From positions 31,718 to 95,717 of the forward strand of contig JAFYCM010000013.1 in the NCBI GenBank assembly GCA_017539645.1: 64,000 nt of DNA, in the 5' to 3' direction. Below, one piece after another: positions 32,721 through 42,470 of this stretch (position 1 is its first letter; the number at the start of each line of letters is the position of its first letter). Source of the stretch: Bacteroidales bacterium (GTDB lineage: Bacteria; Bacteroidota; Bacteroidia; Bacteroidales; Marinilabiliaceae). Under the pieces are notes generated by a model that was not told the DNA's origin, did not search any database, and saw only the letters and a program-made list of their open reading frames with translations. Both the position numbers and the translations under genes were made by a program.

Positions 32721-34856
32721 ATGGATTCATTGGGCGTTCGCAAGGTTGTAAGTGAGATAAATAACGATTTGGAGCATCAGCACATCGGTCAAGCCTTGAA
32801 GAAGTTGTCGAAAGCGGCTGCTGCAGCGGGCTGCGTAGATATTGTCAGCGAAGCAAATTCGCTCATCGAAACCTACAATGGTATGGTGCGCTGTTTTGTG
32901 ACGGAGACCAACGATCCTCAGCGCGAATCGATGATGAATGCCCTTACTATAAAAATTTACGCTTTCGCCAGCATTTTATACGACAGGGTAAACGCTACCC
33001 AGACCGCTTGGAAACGCTACGAACAGCCATTCCCCACCGCAAAAACGTTCGAAGCCGCCGCGCGCCAATATCTCACAACCGAGCCGGGTACAAAGGTGCA
33101 TTCGGAATATCGAGCGCAGGTCTTCAATATGGTCTGGCGCGCATTCCCGTCGAAGGAATTTACTACGGCAGTGGAGAACCTCCTGACGAGCCCCGATTTG
33201 AGCGATATTGATGCCGCGCACGTGGTTGGCGCCGTAGCGTTGTCTCTCAACTTGCGCTTTTCGACCGACTATTGCGCTATGCTTATGCGTCTGCTTAGTG
33301 CGCCCACTACAGGTCCGCGAGTGCAGGGTAGAGCCGCCGTTGCGCTGTTGCTAAGTATAATGATACATAGTAACTATTGGCAATGCTGCGCCCCGCTTAT
33401 CCATCAGTTCGAGACCTGTACCGAACTGAAACGCGACCAAGATTTCTTTTTCAACGTACTTACTTTTATCATACGTACGAAGGCCGTGCAGAATATGACC
33501 AAGTCGCTCAACAACATAACTCCCAAACTCATTGAGACTATGTATGGTTCAAACGACATCAGCAAAGGTCCTGTGCACATCGACCACGACTGGGACGAAC
33601 TCTTCCGTAACGACCCATCGTTCAAGCGCGGCGTAGACAAAATCTCGCGTTGGCAAGCCGAAGGCGCCGATGTTTTCTGGGCTACCACATGTCAGATGCG
33701 CGATTTGTCGTTCTTTTGCAACATCTCGCGTTGGCTTCTGCCGTTCGATATAAATAATTATGAACTGAGTCAAACGCTTGAGAATGAGGCGCCATATTTA
33801 CGAGATTCGTTGCCCAAAGCGCTATCTGATGCGCCTATCATGTGCGACTCCGATAAATATTCGCTTCTATACAGTTTTAGCACGCTTCCGCTGGAGAATA
33901 AAGAGATGACTTGCTCGCTCTATAATGCCGATTTCGAGGCTACGGAAGCCGCTTTGCGCGAGTCGGGCGACGGGCTGATGAAGGACAAACGACTTGTGGC
34001 AGCCAATGCCTTCGTGCAAGATTTATACAGAGTCTACGAACTCTATCCGCATCGTGTAGAACTTGAGCAAAATCCGTTCAAAGTTCCGGGTGCGTTAGAC
34101 TGCAACCAGCCACTAATAAAACGTCTTGTTGTAAATACGCTCGACGACCAACGCATGGCCGAATTTTGTGTAAACTATGAGCTATACTACGAGGCGCGTC
34201 GCTACTATCAGCAACTTGCCAACGACAATCCCAACGACACCGACGTGCTGCGTAAATTGGCGTTCTGCATGCTGAAGGATATGTCGTATCACGAGGCATT
34301 GCAGCAGCTTCTCAAAGTCGATTTGATTGCCGAACCTAATTTTTGGACTAAGCGTAAAATTGCCGAGTGCTATCACAAACTTGCCGAGCCGAGTAAAGAG
34401 GTGGAATACCTAAAAGCCGCTGTAGTTTTGCAGCCCGACAATAAATCCGTTGAACGCGAACTCGCAGAGGCGCTCTATAATACCAAGCAATATGCCGATG
34501 CGCTGAAAATTCTTTACAAGCATCACTATGAAGCCCCAAACGATGATGAGGTAGTTCGCGAAATAGTGAAGAACCTCTTCGCGTCGTATGAACCCGAGCA
34601 AGCTGCTACTTATCTGCAGAAAATCAACAAGTTCAGTAGTGCTGACAGAATCATGGCTGCTCATTTGATGCTCGCACAGCATAAGATTCAAGCGGCTATC
34701 GATGCATATCTATTGCTCTCGAAAGCCGATAGTGCCGTTGCCATCGATGAGATAGAGATCTACCGCGAGCGCTTTATAGGTAAGCTCTCCAACCAAGAGA
34801 TTGACCTCGTTGTAGATATTCTCAGCAACCGCGATCGCGCGATAGATTTGGTGTAA
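32721..34856 (+). CDS. Tetratricopeptide-repeat protein of unknown function
   Basis: 711 residues, no signal peptide or membrane segment, so cytoplasmic. The first 450 residues are helical without clear repeats. The C-terminal part (about residues 480-690) has TPR units: CVNYELYYEARRYYQQLAND, VLRKLAFCMLKDMSYHEALQ, KIAECYHKLAEPSKEVEYLK and ELAEALYNTKQYADALKILY, each with the A/Y/L pattern of the 34-residue helix pair. TPR arrays bind other proteins. It is divergent from kdtA and followed by 154 bases without a gene; the partner is not indicated by the context. Confidence 0.75.
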   Translation: MDSLGVRKVVSEINNDLEHQHIGQALKKLSKAAAAAGCVDIVSEANSLIETYNGMVRCFVTETNDPQRESMMNALTIKIYAFASILYDRVNATQTAWKRYEQPFPTAKTFEAAARQYLTTEPGTKVHSEYRAQVFNMVWRAFPSKEFTTAVENLLTSPDLSDIDAAHVVGAVALSLNLRFSTDYCAMLMRLLSAPTTGPRVQGRAAVALLLSIMIHSNYWQCCAPLIHQFETCTELKRDQDFFFNVLTFIIRTKAVQNMTKSLNNITPKLIETMYGSNDISKGPVHIDHDWDELFRNDPSFKRGVDKISRWQAEGADVFWATTCQMRDLSFFCNISRWLLPFDINNYELSQTLENEAPYLRDSLPKALSDAPIMCDSDKYSLLYSFSTLPLENKEMTCSLYNADFEATEAALRESGDGLMKDKRLVAANAFVQDLYRVYELYPHRVELEQNPFKVPGALDCNQPLIKRLVVNTLDDQRMAEFCVNYELYYEARRYYQQLANDNPNDTDVLRKLAFCMLKDMSYHEALQQLLKVDLIAEPNFWTKRKIAECYHKLAEPSKEVEYLKAAVVLQPDNKSVERELAEALYNTKQYADALKILYKHHYEAPNDDEVVREIVKNLFASYEPEQAATYLQKINKFSSADRIMAAHLMLAQHKIQAAIDAYLLLSKADSAVAIDEIEIYRERFIGKLSNQEIDLVVDILSNRDRAIDLV

Positions 34857-34982
34857 ATAATTACCAGCTATCTGCGGAAAGCAATTGAAGCTCGAACTAG
34901 AATAATATTTTGTATAGAGTGTGCTTTATAGTTACTCTATCTATAATTATGCGTACTATGCCGTTTGCGCGAGACCTCTTTG

Positions 34983-34990
34983 TAATTTTG
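34983..34990 (+). promoter_or_regulatory. -7 box of the NhaC-family gene
   Basis: TAATTTTG, an exact TAnnTTTG match, 20 bases before the ATG at 35011. A TTTG at 34964-34967 is closer than the usual 19-21 base spacing. Confidence 0.45.
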
Positions 34991-35010
34991 CTGCGCATAA
35001 ACAATAATAG

Positions 35011-36291
35011 ATGAAAAACGAAAAGGGAGTTTTCTACCGTAGTTGGCTGTCGCTGTTGCCGTTAGCACTTTTCTTGATTACGTATCTTGGTGGTTCGATA
35101 GCCATAGGCGATTTCTATAAAATACCTATAACAATAGCATTTTTAGTGGCTTCGGCTGTTGCTCTTGCCGTAAGTAAGGGCAATTTCAATAAGCGTATAA
35201 AAATATTCTCTGCTGGTGCGTCCGACAAGAATATTATGCTGATGGTGTGGATATATATACTTGCTGGCATCTTTGCCTCTGCTGCCAAAGCCACGGGCGC
35301 GGTAGATGCTACGGTGAATTTCACATTGTCGCTGCTTCCGCCCAATATGATTTTGCTCGCACTCTTCTTGGCTGCGGCGTTCGTGTCGTTGTCCATAGGC
35401 ACGTCGGTGGGAACGGTTGTAGCGCTTACGCCTATCGCTGCTGGTGTGGCAGTGCAGACTGGTCAGTCGGCCGCCGAACTTGCGGCTATCGTTGTTGGTG
35501 GTTCGTTTTTTGGCGATAATCTGTCGTTTATTTCCGATACTACCATTGCAGCTACGCAAACACAAGGCTGCAAGATGAACGACAAGTTCAAGATGAACAT
35601 ACGTATCATCTGGCCCGCGTTCGTAATTATGGCTATCTACTGCGTCGTTGCGGGCTTCAACGCCAATGCTGCGCCTACGATTGGCGATGTCGATGTAGTG
35701 GCTATCGTGCCATACGCAACAGTCATTTTGTTGTCAATAATTGGAGTGAACGTAGTCATTGTGCTGTCGAGCGGCATATTACTTACGGGCATTGTAGGTA
35801 TAACAACGGGCAGCGTGCCATTTTGGAACTTCTTGTCGGTCATGGGGAGCGGCGTCAGCGGCATGGGCGATTTGATAGTGGTGGCGCTTCTTGCAGGAGG
35901 AATGCTCGAACTCATCCGTGCCAATGGTGGTGTGCGTCTCATTATAGATATGTTTCAACGTAGAGTGCATAGCTCGCGCGGCGCTGAGTTTTCCATTGCT
36001 GGTTTGGTGTCGGTGGCGAACATCTGCACGGCAAACAACACAGTAGCCATAATTACTACAGGTCGCATAGCTAAAGATTTGGCAGTGCGCTACAACGTCG
36101 ATCCTCGCCGTGCTGCCAGCCTGCTCGATACGGCATCGTGTTGCATACAAGGTCTGTTGCCCTATAGTGTGCAGATGCTTTTGGCCTCGACGCTTGTTGG
36201 CTGTTCGCCGCTCGAAATCTTGCCACACCTATATTATCCGCTTTTTATTGGCATTTGCGCAATTTTCTCGATAGTTTTACGCAAACACTGA
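35011..36291 (+). CDS. NhaC-family Na+/H+ antiporter
   Basis: 426 residues, about 11 membrane segments. The NhaC family exchanges Na+ for H+ across the inner membrane. Family features: the polar loop SIGTSVGTVVALTPIAAGVA, the block VVGGSFFGDNLSFISDTTIA with acidic and Ser/Thr residues inside the membrane, and a related second-half block VANICTANNTVAIITTGRIA. LLDTASCCIQGLLPYSVQML closes the core, ending FSIVLRKH. The inner symmetry (GDNLSFISDT versus CTANNTVAI) suits the inverted-repeat fold. The gene has its own promoter; the exact substrate (Na+/H+ or a malate- or lactate-type exchanger) cannot be decided. Confidence 0.86.
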   Translation: MKNEKGVFYRSWLSLLPLALFLITYLGGSIAIGDFYKIPITIAFLVASAVALAVSKGNFNKRIKIFSAGASDKNIMLMVWIYILAGIFASAAKATGAVDATVNFTLSLLPPNMILLALFLAAAFVSLSIGTSVGTVVALTPIAAGVAVQTGQSAAELAAIVVGGSFFGDNLSFISDTTIAATQTQGCKMNDKFKMNIRIIWPAFVIMAIYCVVAGFNANAAPTIGDVDVVAIVPYATVILLSIIGVNVVIVLSSGILLTGIVGITTGSVPFWNFLSVMGSGVSGMGDLIVVALLAGGMLELIRANGGVRLIIDMFQRRVHSSRGAEFSIAGLVSVANICTANNTVAIITTGRIAKDLAVRYNVDPRRAASLLDTASCCIQGLLPYSVQMLLASTLVGCSPLEILPHLYYPLFIGICAIFSIVLRKH

Positions 36292-36373
36292 AAAAGTTCC
36301 TCGGTAGAGTAGCGAACATTTGATTCAGTGATATACTGAGGCGGAAAAAGGGCAGGAATTATAACAGAATGTG

Positions 36374-36381
36374 TAATTTTG
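36374..36381 (+). promoter_or_regulatory. -7 box of carB
   Basis: TAATTTTG, an exact TAnnTTTG match, 27 bases before the carB ATG. Confidence 0.5.
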
Positions 36382-36408
36382 TGGCCCGATAATATATAAT
36401 TCATCATA

Positions 36409-39400
36409 ATGAATAACGAAGTAAAAAAGGTCGTCATCTTGGGTTCGGGAGCCCTAAAACTCGGTGAGGCCGGCGAGTTTGACTACTCGGGTTCGCAGGC
36501 GCTCAAAGCTCTCAAAGAGGAAGGCGTGCACACAGTCCTTGTAAATCCTAACATTGCTACCATTCAAACATCGGAAAACATTGCCGACAAAATCTATTTC
36601 TTGCCGGTGACTCCGTATTTTGTGGAGCGAGTAATTCAAAAAGAGCGACCCGAAGGTATTTTGCTATCTTTTGGTGGACAGACGGCGCTCAACTGCGGTA
36701 TAAAACTTTTTGAGCAAGGCATTCTCGAAAAGTATAACGTGAAGGTGCTTGGTACGCCTGTTCAAGCCATCATCGACACGGAAGACCGCGAAATTTTCGC
36801 TAATAAACTTCGCGAGATTGATGTAAAAACGCCTAAGAGCATCGCCGTAAATACGGTTGAAGAGGCGCTCAAAGCTTCCGACAAAATCGGTTTCCCAATC
36901 ATCGTGCGTGCTGCGTATACGCTTGGTGGTATGGGTAGCGGCTTCTGTAGCAACAGAACCGAGCTCATCGAGCGTGCCGAAAATGCACTCTCGTACTCAA
37001 ATCAAATACTTGTAGAAGAATCTCTGAAAGGTTGGAAAGAGGTTGAATATGAGGTTGTTCGTGATAAATACGACAACTGCATCACCGTCTGCAACATGGA
37101 GAATTTCGACCCGCTTGGCATACATACGGGCGAGAGTATTGTTGTGGCTCCTTCGCAGACGCTCTCCAACTCGGAATATCACAAACTTCGCGAACTCGCT
37201 ATAAAGATTATTCGCCACGTAGGTATTATCGGCGAGTGCAACGTTCAGTATGCGCTCGATACCAATAGCGAAGATTATCGTGTGATAGAGGTCAACGCAC
37301 GTCTTTCACGTTCGTCGGCTTTGGCATCGAAGGCAACAGGTTATCCGCTTGCGTTTGTTGCTTCGAAACTTGCGCTTGGTTATGGCTTGTGGGAACTCAA
37401 AAACTCCGTAACCAAGACCACACCTGCATTCTTCGAGCCTGCACTTGACTATATAGTATGTAAAATCCCACGTTGGGATTTGAGTAAATTCTCTGGCGTA
37501 TCTAAGCAAATCGGCTCGTCGATGAAATCCGTTGGCGAGATTATGGCCATCGGTCGCACCTTCGAGGAGGTTATCCAAAAAGGCTTACGCATGGTTGGTC
37601 AAGGTATGCACGGATTTGTTGCTAATCAGCCACTTAAGAATATAAATATTCTCGAAGAACTCAAAAATCCTACCGACAAACGCGTCTATGCCATCTCGGA
37701 AGCCTTCGAAAAGGGCATGACGGTTGACGAAATTCACGACATAACTCGCATTGATAAATGGTTCCTCGAGAAACTTTATCATATTTATAATATCAGCCTC
37801 GAACTCCGTAAGAGCAACACCATTCAGGAGGTATCTGACGAATTGCTCATCTCGGCTAAGAAGGCTGGCTATAGCGACTTCCAGATCGCGCGTTTGGTAT
37901 TCAAAGATACCAAGACTCGCATGGAAGATCAGCAGTTGCGCGTACGTACCAATCGTAAAGAGCGTAACATCTTGCCAGTTGTAAAGCAGATTGATACAAT
38001 GGCTGGCGAGTTCCCTGCTCAGATTAATTATCTCTATCTTACTTACAGTGGCGAACAAAACGACGTTCAGTACGTCGGCGATCATCGCTCTGTAATCGTC
38101 TTGGGATCAGGCGCATACCGCATTGGTTCCTCGGTTGAATTCGACTGGTGCTCGGTGAATGCCATAAATACAATCAAGAAACATGGTTTGCGTTCGGTGA
38201 TGATTAACTACAACCCCGAAACCGTTTCTACCGACTATGACGTCTGCGACCGTCTCTATTTCGACGAACTCACAGAGGAGCGCGTGCTCGACATCATCGA
38301 CCTTGAGCAACCTAAAGGCGTGATAGTTTCGGTGGGTGGCCAGATACCTAACAATTTGGCTATGAAGCTTCACCGTCGCAATGTGCCTATCCTTGGTACT
38401 TCGCCTATAAATATCGACCGTGCAGAGAACCGTCAGAAGTTCTCAACCATGTGCGACGAACTTGGCATCGACCAACCACGTTGGAGCGAGCTCACCACCA
38501 TCGACGATATTTATAAATTTGTTGATGAGGTTGGCTTCCCAGTGCTTGTGCGTCCATCATACGTACTCTCGGGTGCTGCTATGAATGTGGTATCCAATAA
38601 GCAGGAACTTGCTCATTTCTTGACTCTTGCAGCCAATGTCTCTAAGGAGTTCCCTGTCGTAGTTAGCCAATTTATCGAAGAGGCCAAAGAAATAGAGATT
38701 GACGCTGTGGCACAAGATGGTGAAATGATAGCTTACGCCATTTCGGAGCACATCGAGTTCGCTGGTGTTCACTCTGGTGATGCTACAATCGTGTTCCCAC
38801 CACAAAAGCTTTATGTAGAGACAATTAAGCGTATAAAGAAAATTGCACGCGAGATAGCGCGAGGATTGCAAATCAGCGGTCCGTTCAACATGCAGCTTTT
38901 GGCTAAGAATAATGACATAAAGGTTATCGAGTGCAACTTGCGAGCTTCGCGTAGTTTCCCATTCGTATCTAAAGTGTTGAAAGTTAACCTTATCGAACTT
39001 GCTACTAAAGTTATGCTCGGCGAGAAAGTTGAGCGTCCAAGCAAAGATTTGTTCGATATAGATTACGTAGGTATAAAAGCACCGCAATTCTCATTCGCGC
39101 GCTTGCAAAAGGCCGACCCAGTTCTTGGCGTAGATATGTCGTCGACGGGCGAAGTTGGTTGCATTGGCGACACGTTCGATCAAGCGGTTCTCGAATCAAT
39201 GTTGTCGGTAGGTCATAAACTGCCTGAGAAAAACATACTTATATCTTCTGGCCCAGCACGTTCGAAACTTGAACTCCTTGATAGTGCGCGTTTGCTTGCT
39301 GCAAATGGCTATCACATTTTTGCATCGGGAGGTACGCATCGCTTCTTGTCGGAGAATGGCGTAGACAGCACGCTTCTTCACTGGCCCGACGAAGATGTTA

Positions 39401-39627
39401 AGCCAAACATCATTGACTACATACGTGAGCATAAGATAGACTTAGTAATAAACATACCGAAGAATCTTACACATAACGAGTTGAAGAATGGTTATCAGAT
39501 TCGCCGAGATGCAATCGACTTCAACGTACCTCTGATAACTAATGCCCGCCTTGCGTCGGCATACATAAATGCCTTCTGCAAAATCAAATTAGATGAAATT
39601 CCTATCAAAAGTTGGGATGAATTCTAA
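36409..39627 (+). CDS. carB: Carbamoyl phosphate synthase large subunit
   Basis: 1,072 residues, full length. CarB uses ammonia from CarA, bicarbonate and two ATP to make carbamoyl phosphate for arginine and pyrimidines. The two homologous halves are clear: the first starts VVILGSGALKLGEAGEFDYS and has the ATP-grasp block PIIVRAAYTLGGMGSGFCSN; the second starts VIVLGSGAYRIGSSVEFDWC and has PVLVRPSYVLSGAAMNVVSN. Between lies the oligomerisation domain, and the C-terminal allosteric domain includes ILISSGPARSKLELL and LVINIPKNLTHNELKNGYQI. carA is not adjacent; the NhaC gene precedes and an OmpA gene follows. The product supplies ArgF' encoded at 9386-10333. Confidence 0.96.
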   Translation: MNNEVKKVVILGSGALKLGEAGEFDYSGSQALKALKEEGVHTVLVNPNIATIQTSENIADKIYFLPVTPYFVERVIQKERPEGILLSFGGQTALNCGIKLFEQGILEKYNVKVLGTPVQAIIDTEDREIFANKLREIDVKTPKSIAVNTVEEALKASDKIGFPIIVRAAYTLGGMGSGFCSNRTELIERAENALSYSNQILVEESLKGWKEVEYEVVRDKYDNCITVCNMENFDPLGIHTGESIVVAPSQTLSNSEYHKLRELAIKIIRHVGIIGECNVQYALDTNSEDYRVIEVNARLSRSSALASKATGYPLAFVASKLALGYGLWELKNSVTKTTPAFFEPALDYIVCKIPRWDLSKFSGVSKQIGSSMKSVGEIMAIGRTFEEVIQKGLRMVGQGMHGFVANQPLKNINILEELKNPTDKRVYAISEAFEKGMTVDEIHDITRIDKWFLEKLYHIYNISLELRKSNTIQEVSDELLISAKKAGYSDFQIARLVFKDTKTRMEDQQLRVRTNRKERNILPVVKQIDTMAGEFPAQINYLYLTYSGEQNDVQYVGDHRSVIVLGSGAYRIGSSVEFDWCSVNAINTIKKHGLRSVMINYNPETVSTDYDVCDRLYFDELTEERVLDIIDLEQPKGVIVSVGGQIPNNLAMKLHRRNVPILGTSPINIDRAENRQKFSTMCDELGIDQPRWSELTTIDDIYKFVDEVGFPVLVRPSYVLSGAAMNVVSNKQELAHFLTLAANVSKEFPVVVSQFIEEAKEIEIDAVAQDGEMIAYAISEHIEFAGVHSGDATIVFPPQKLYVETIKRIKKIAREIARGLQISGPFNMQLLAKNNDIKVIECNLRASRSFPFVSKVLKVNLIELATKVMLGEKVERPSKDLFDIDYVGIKAPQFSFARLQKADPVLGVDMSSTGEVGCIGDTFDQAVLESMLSVGHKLPEKNILISSGPARSKLELLDSARLLAANGYHIFASGGTHRFLSENGVDSTLLHWPDEDVKPNIIDYIREHKIDLVINIPKNLTHNELKNGYQIRRDAIDFNVPLITNARLASAYINAFCKIKLDEIPIKSWDEF

Positions 39628-39639
39628 TAGAAATAGATG

Positions 39640-39647
39640 TAAATTTG
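39640..39647 (+). promoter_or_regulatory. -7 box of the OmpA-family lipoprotein gene
   Basis: TAAATTTG, an exact TAnnTTTG match, 64 bases before the ATG at 39712. Confidence 0.5.
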
Positions 39648-39711
39648 AGAAACCAATACTCATGTCCAAAACACATCGAGGGTAATTAATAACTAACAAA
39701 ACAAAACTGAA

Positions 39712-40440
39712 ATGAAAGTAAAAAGTCTACTTGTAATGGCAAGCCTCAGCGCAGCCATTGTTTTCTCAGGATGCTCAAGCATGAGCACTACTTCTAAGTC
39801 GACCGTGAAAGGTGCAGCTATTGGTGCTGGTGCTGGTGCCGTTGTAGGTGCAGGTACAGGTCTCGCTGTTGCAGCTATCGCTGGTAAAAACAAGAAAAAA
39901 GCTGTTATCATTGGTGCTGCTGCTGGTACTGCTGTAGGTGCTACCGCTGGTGCTATCATTGGTAATAAGATAGGTAAGAAGAAACAAGCTTTGCAAGATG
40001 CTGCTAACAACGCATCTATCGAAGAGACAACCGACGTAAACGGCAACAAAGCTCTCGAAATCACCTTCTCTGAAGGCGCTTTGAACTTTGCTACTGGCAA
40101 GTCAGTTGTAGGTGCTACTGGCAAATCTGAGCTCGCTGCTTTTGCTAAGAGCCTCGTTGCTGGTGAAGCAAACGGCGAAATCTACAACGTTCAGGTTACC
40201 GGTCACACCGATAAGACTGGCTCTCTCGAAGCAAACCAGAAAGTATCTAAAGATCGTGCAAATGCTGTTGCTAACATCTTGAAGAGCAACGGTATCTCTA
40301 CTGCACACATCGTAGCTGATGGTCTCGACTTCCAACTCTACGACGACTCTAAGACTCCTGCTCAGAACCGTTGCGTGAAAGTTTACATCTCTGCTTCACA
40401 GGAGATGATCGACGCAGCAGAATCTGGCAAGCTCCAGTAA
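39712..40440 (+). CDS. OmpA-family lipoprotein with glycine zipper
   Basis: 242 residues. Lipoprotein signal with C21 in FSGCSSMS. A glycine zipper runs over about residues 35-90 (AAIGAGAGAVVGAGTGLAVA and IIGAAAGTAVGATAGAIIGN), a form that can insert in or pack against the membrane. The C-terminal OmpA domain (about 125-232) binds peptidoglycan: NFATGKSVVGATGKSELAAF, VQVTGHTDKTGSLEANQKVS, DRANAVANILKSNGI and QNRCVKVYISA. It resembles E. coli YiaD in plan. Codon use is strongly biased (many GCT, GGT, AAC, CTC), which suggests an abundant protein. Own promoter and terminator, so a single-gene unit. Confidence 0.9.
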   Translation: MKVKSLLVMASLSAAIVFSGCSSMSTTSKSTVKGAAIGAGAGAVVGAGTGLAVAAIAGKNKKKAVIIGAAAGTAVGATAGAIIGNKIGKKKQALQDAANNASIEETTDVNGNKALEITFSEGALNFATGKSVVGATGKSELAAFAKSLVAGEANGEIYNVQVTGHTDKTGSLEANQKVSKDRANAVANILKSNGISTAHIVADGLDFQLYDDSKTPAQNRCVKVYISASQEMIDAAESGKLQ

Positions 40441-40466
40441 TTAGATTATTACAGACGAAAAAACAG

Positions 40467-40497
40467 CTCGCTCCTTCATAAGGGGCGAGTTTTTTTA
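40467..40497 (+). terminator. Rho-independent terminator after the OmpA-family gene
   Basis: CTCGCTCC, loop TTCATAA, GGGGCGAG (eight pairs, one G-T), followed by a run of T. Confidence 0.85.
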
Positions 40498-40650
40498 TTT
40501 ATTTTTCATACATATAAATAGGTGATTATCTGACTTTTTGATTGCTTGATTTGCCTTATTTATAATTAGAACGCTTTAGCTTTTATTGGCAACCATACAA
40601 TTTTTAGTTAATATTGCATAATAGACAAAATTGAGGTCAATAGAAAAGAA

Positions 40651-42462
40651 ATGGAAAAACGCTGGAATATAAAGCCACAGCCCGATCTTTCAGAACGACA
40701 ACTATTTGCAAAAAAATACAATATAGATCCGGTCTTAGCTCAGCTACTTATGCAACGTGGCATAGGCGAAGACGAAGTGAAAACTTTTTTCCATTCCGAT
40801 CCTATCCGTAATATGCATAATCCTCTGTTAATGAAGGATATGCAAGAGGCTGTTGATAGAATAATAAAGGCACGCGACTGCCACGAACGCATTCTTGTGT
40901 ATGGCGACTACGATGTCGATGGTACTACTGCTGTTTCGCTTGTCTATCAATATCTTACACGCTATATCGACGAGGAATATCTCGACTATTACATTCCAGA
41001 TAGATACAATGAAGGCTATGGCATATCGTTCAAAGGCATCGACTATGCTAAGGCGAATGGCGTTTCGTTGGTAATAGCGCTCGACTGTGGCATAAAAGCC
41101 GTCGAGAAGGTGCGCTACGCATCGGAACTTGGTATCGATTTTATCATTTGCGACCACCACATGCCGGGCGACGAACTTCCACATGCAGTGGCTTGTCTCG
41201 ATCCCAAGCGCAGCGACTGTAGCTATCCTGATAAAAACCTTTCAGGATGCGGCGTAGGTTTCAAACTTATGCAGGCCCTCTGCCGCCTAACCAATGGCAA
41301 CGAGAACGAGCTGCTCGAATATCTCGATTTGCTCGTCGTAAGTATTGCGTCGGATATAGTGCCGATGATTGGCGAAAACCGCATACTTGCTCATCATGGT
41401 TTGAAGCGCCTAAATACACAGCCGTCGGTCGGTTTGAAGGCAATTATCGATGTGTCTGTGAAAAGGGCTGAGGGTTCTACTGAGCCTGTAGATATAAGTA
41501 TTAGCGATATAGTATTCAAAATTGGTCCGCGTATCAATGCTGTTGGACGCCTACATACTGGCAAAGAAGCAGTAGACTTGCTCATCTGCCGCGACGAAGC
41601 CAAGGCAATCGAATTGGCTAAGGGCATGGGTAACACCAATGAGGAACGCAAAGAACTCGACCGCTCGATAACCGAAGAGGCTAAGAAGATGATTGAGAGC
41701 AACGAGGCTCTGAAGAATCGCCGTTCGACTGTTATCTTCAATCCTACGTGGCACAAAGGTGTTATAGGTATTGTGGCATCGCGCATGACCGAAGATTATT
41801 ATCGCCCGACAATCATACTTACCGAATCGAATGGTTTTGCTACTGGTAGCGCGCGTTCGGTTGACGGTTTCGACCTATATAAAGCTATAGATAGCTGCTC
41901 TGATTTGCTTGAGAATTTCGGCGGACACATGTATGCTGCTGGTCTCACGATGAAGAAAGAGAATGTTGAAAAATTCTCGGAGCGCTTCGAAGCATACGTA
42001 GCTGAAAACATATTGCCAGAGCAACTCGTTCCGCAAATCGATGTCGATGCAGAGATTCCGCTTGCAATGATTACCAAGGAGTTCTACGAGCAACTTGAAC
42101 GCCTTGAGCCATTTGGTCCGTGCAACATGAAGCCCGTGTTTATGACGCGCGGCGTATGTAGCTACAGCAATCCCAACGGACAGAGCAGCAAAGGCACTAA
42201 GCCTGTAGGAACGGACAATCGCCACTTGAAACTTGAGATTATTGATAGAACCGATCGCAAATCGAAGTCGGGTATCGCTTTTGGTCTTGGTAGCTACTAC
42301 GACAAGATAAAAGATGGTCAGCCATTCGATATTTGTTATACCATAGAAAAAAATGTATTCCGCGGGCAGACTACCTTGCAACTTATGGTGCGCGACATCC
42401 ACCTCAATACCGATGGAGGCGGTTGTGATTCGCAAAAAAAAACTCTCGTAAGCAAGGGCTGA
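40651..42462 (+). CDS. recJ: Single-stranded-DNA-specific exonuclease RecJ
   Basis: 603 residues. RecJ degrades single-stranded DNA 5' to 3' in recombination and repair. The DHH domain has the motifs ILVYGDYDVDGTTAVS (D86, D88, D90) and FIICDHHMPGDELP (D168, H169, H170), plus SGCGVGFKLMQAL. The DHHA1-type domain has GVIGIVASRMTEDYYRPTII and GFDLYKAIDSCSDLLENFGG with HMYAAGLTM. The C-terminal OB fold is visible as QLERLEPFGPCNMKPVF. Preceded by an AT-rich gap and followed after 8 bases by the M24 aminopeptidase, with which it may share a transcript. Confidence 0.95.
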   Translation: MEKRWNIKPQPDLSERQLFAKKYNIDPVLAQLLMQRGIGEDEVKTFFHSDPIRNMHNPLLMKDMQEAVDRIIKARDCHERILVYGDYDVDGTTAVSLVYQYLTRYIDEEYLDYYIPDRYNEGYGISFKGIDYAKANGVSLVIALDCGIKAVEKVRYASELGIDFIICDHHMPGDELPHAVACLDPKRSDCSYPDKNLSGCGVGFKLMQALCRLTNGNENELLEYLDLLVVSIASDIVPMIGENRILAHHGLKRLNTQPSVGLKAIIDVSVKRAEGSTEPVDISISDIVFKIGPRINAVGRLHTGKEAVDLLICRDEAKAIELAKGMGNTNEERKELDRSITEEAKKMIESNEALKNRRSTVIFNPTWHKGVIGIVASRMTEDYYRPTIILTESNGFATGSARSVDGFDLYKAIDSCSDLLENFGGHMYAAGLTMKKENVEKFSERFEAYVAENILPEQLVPQIDVDAEIPLAMITKEFYEQLERLEPFGPCNMKPVFMTRGVCSYSNPNGQSSKGTKPVGTDNRHLKLEIIDRTDRKSKSGIAFGLGSYYDKIKDGQPFDICYTIEKNVFRGQTTLQLMVRDIHLNTDGGGCDSQKKTLVSKG

Positions 42463-42470
42463 CGTCTGCT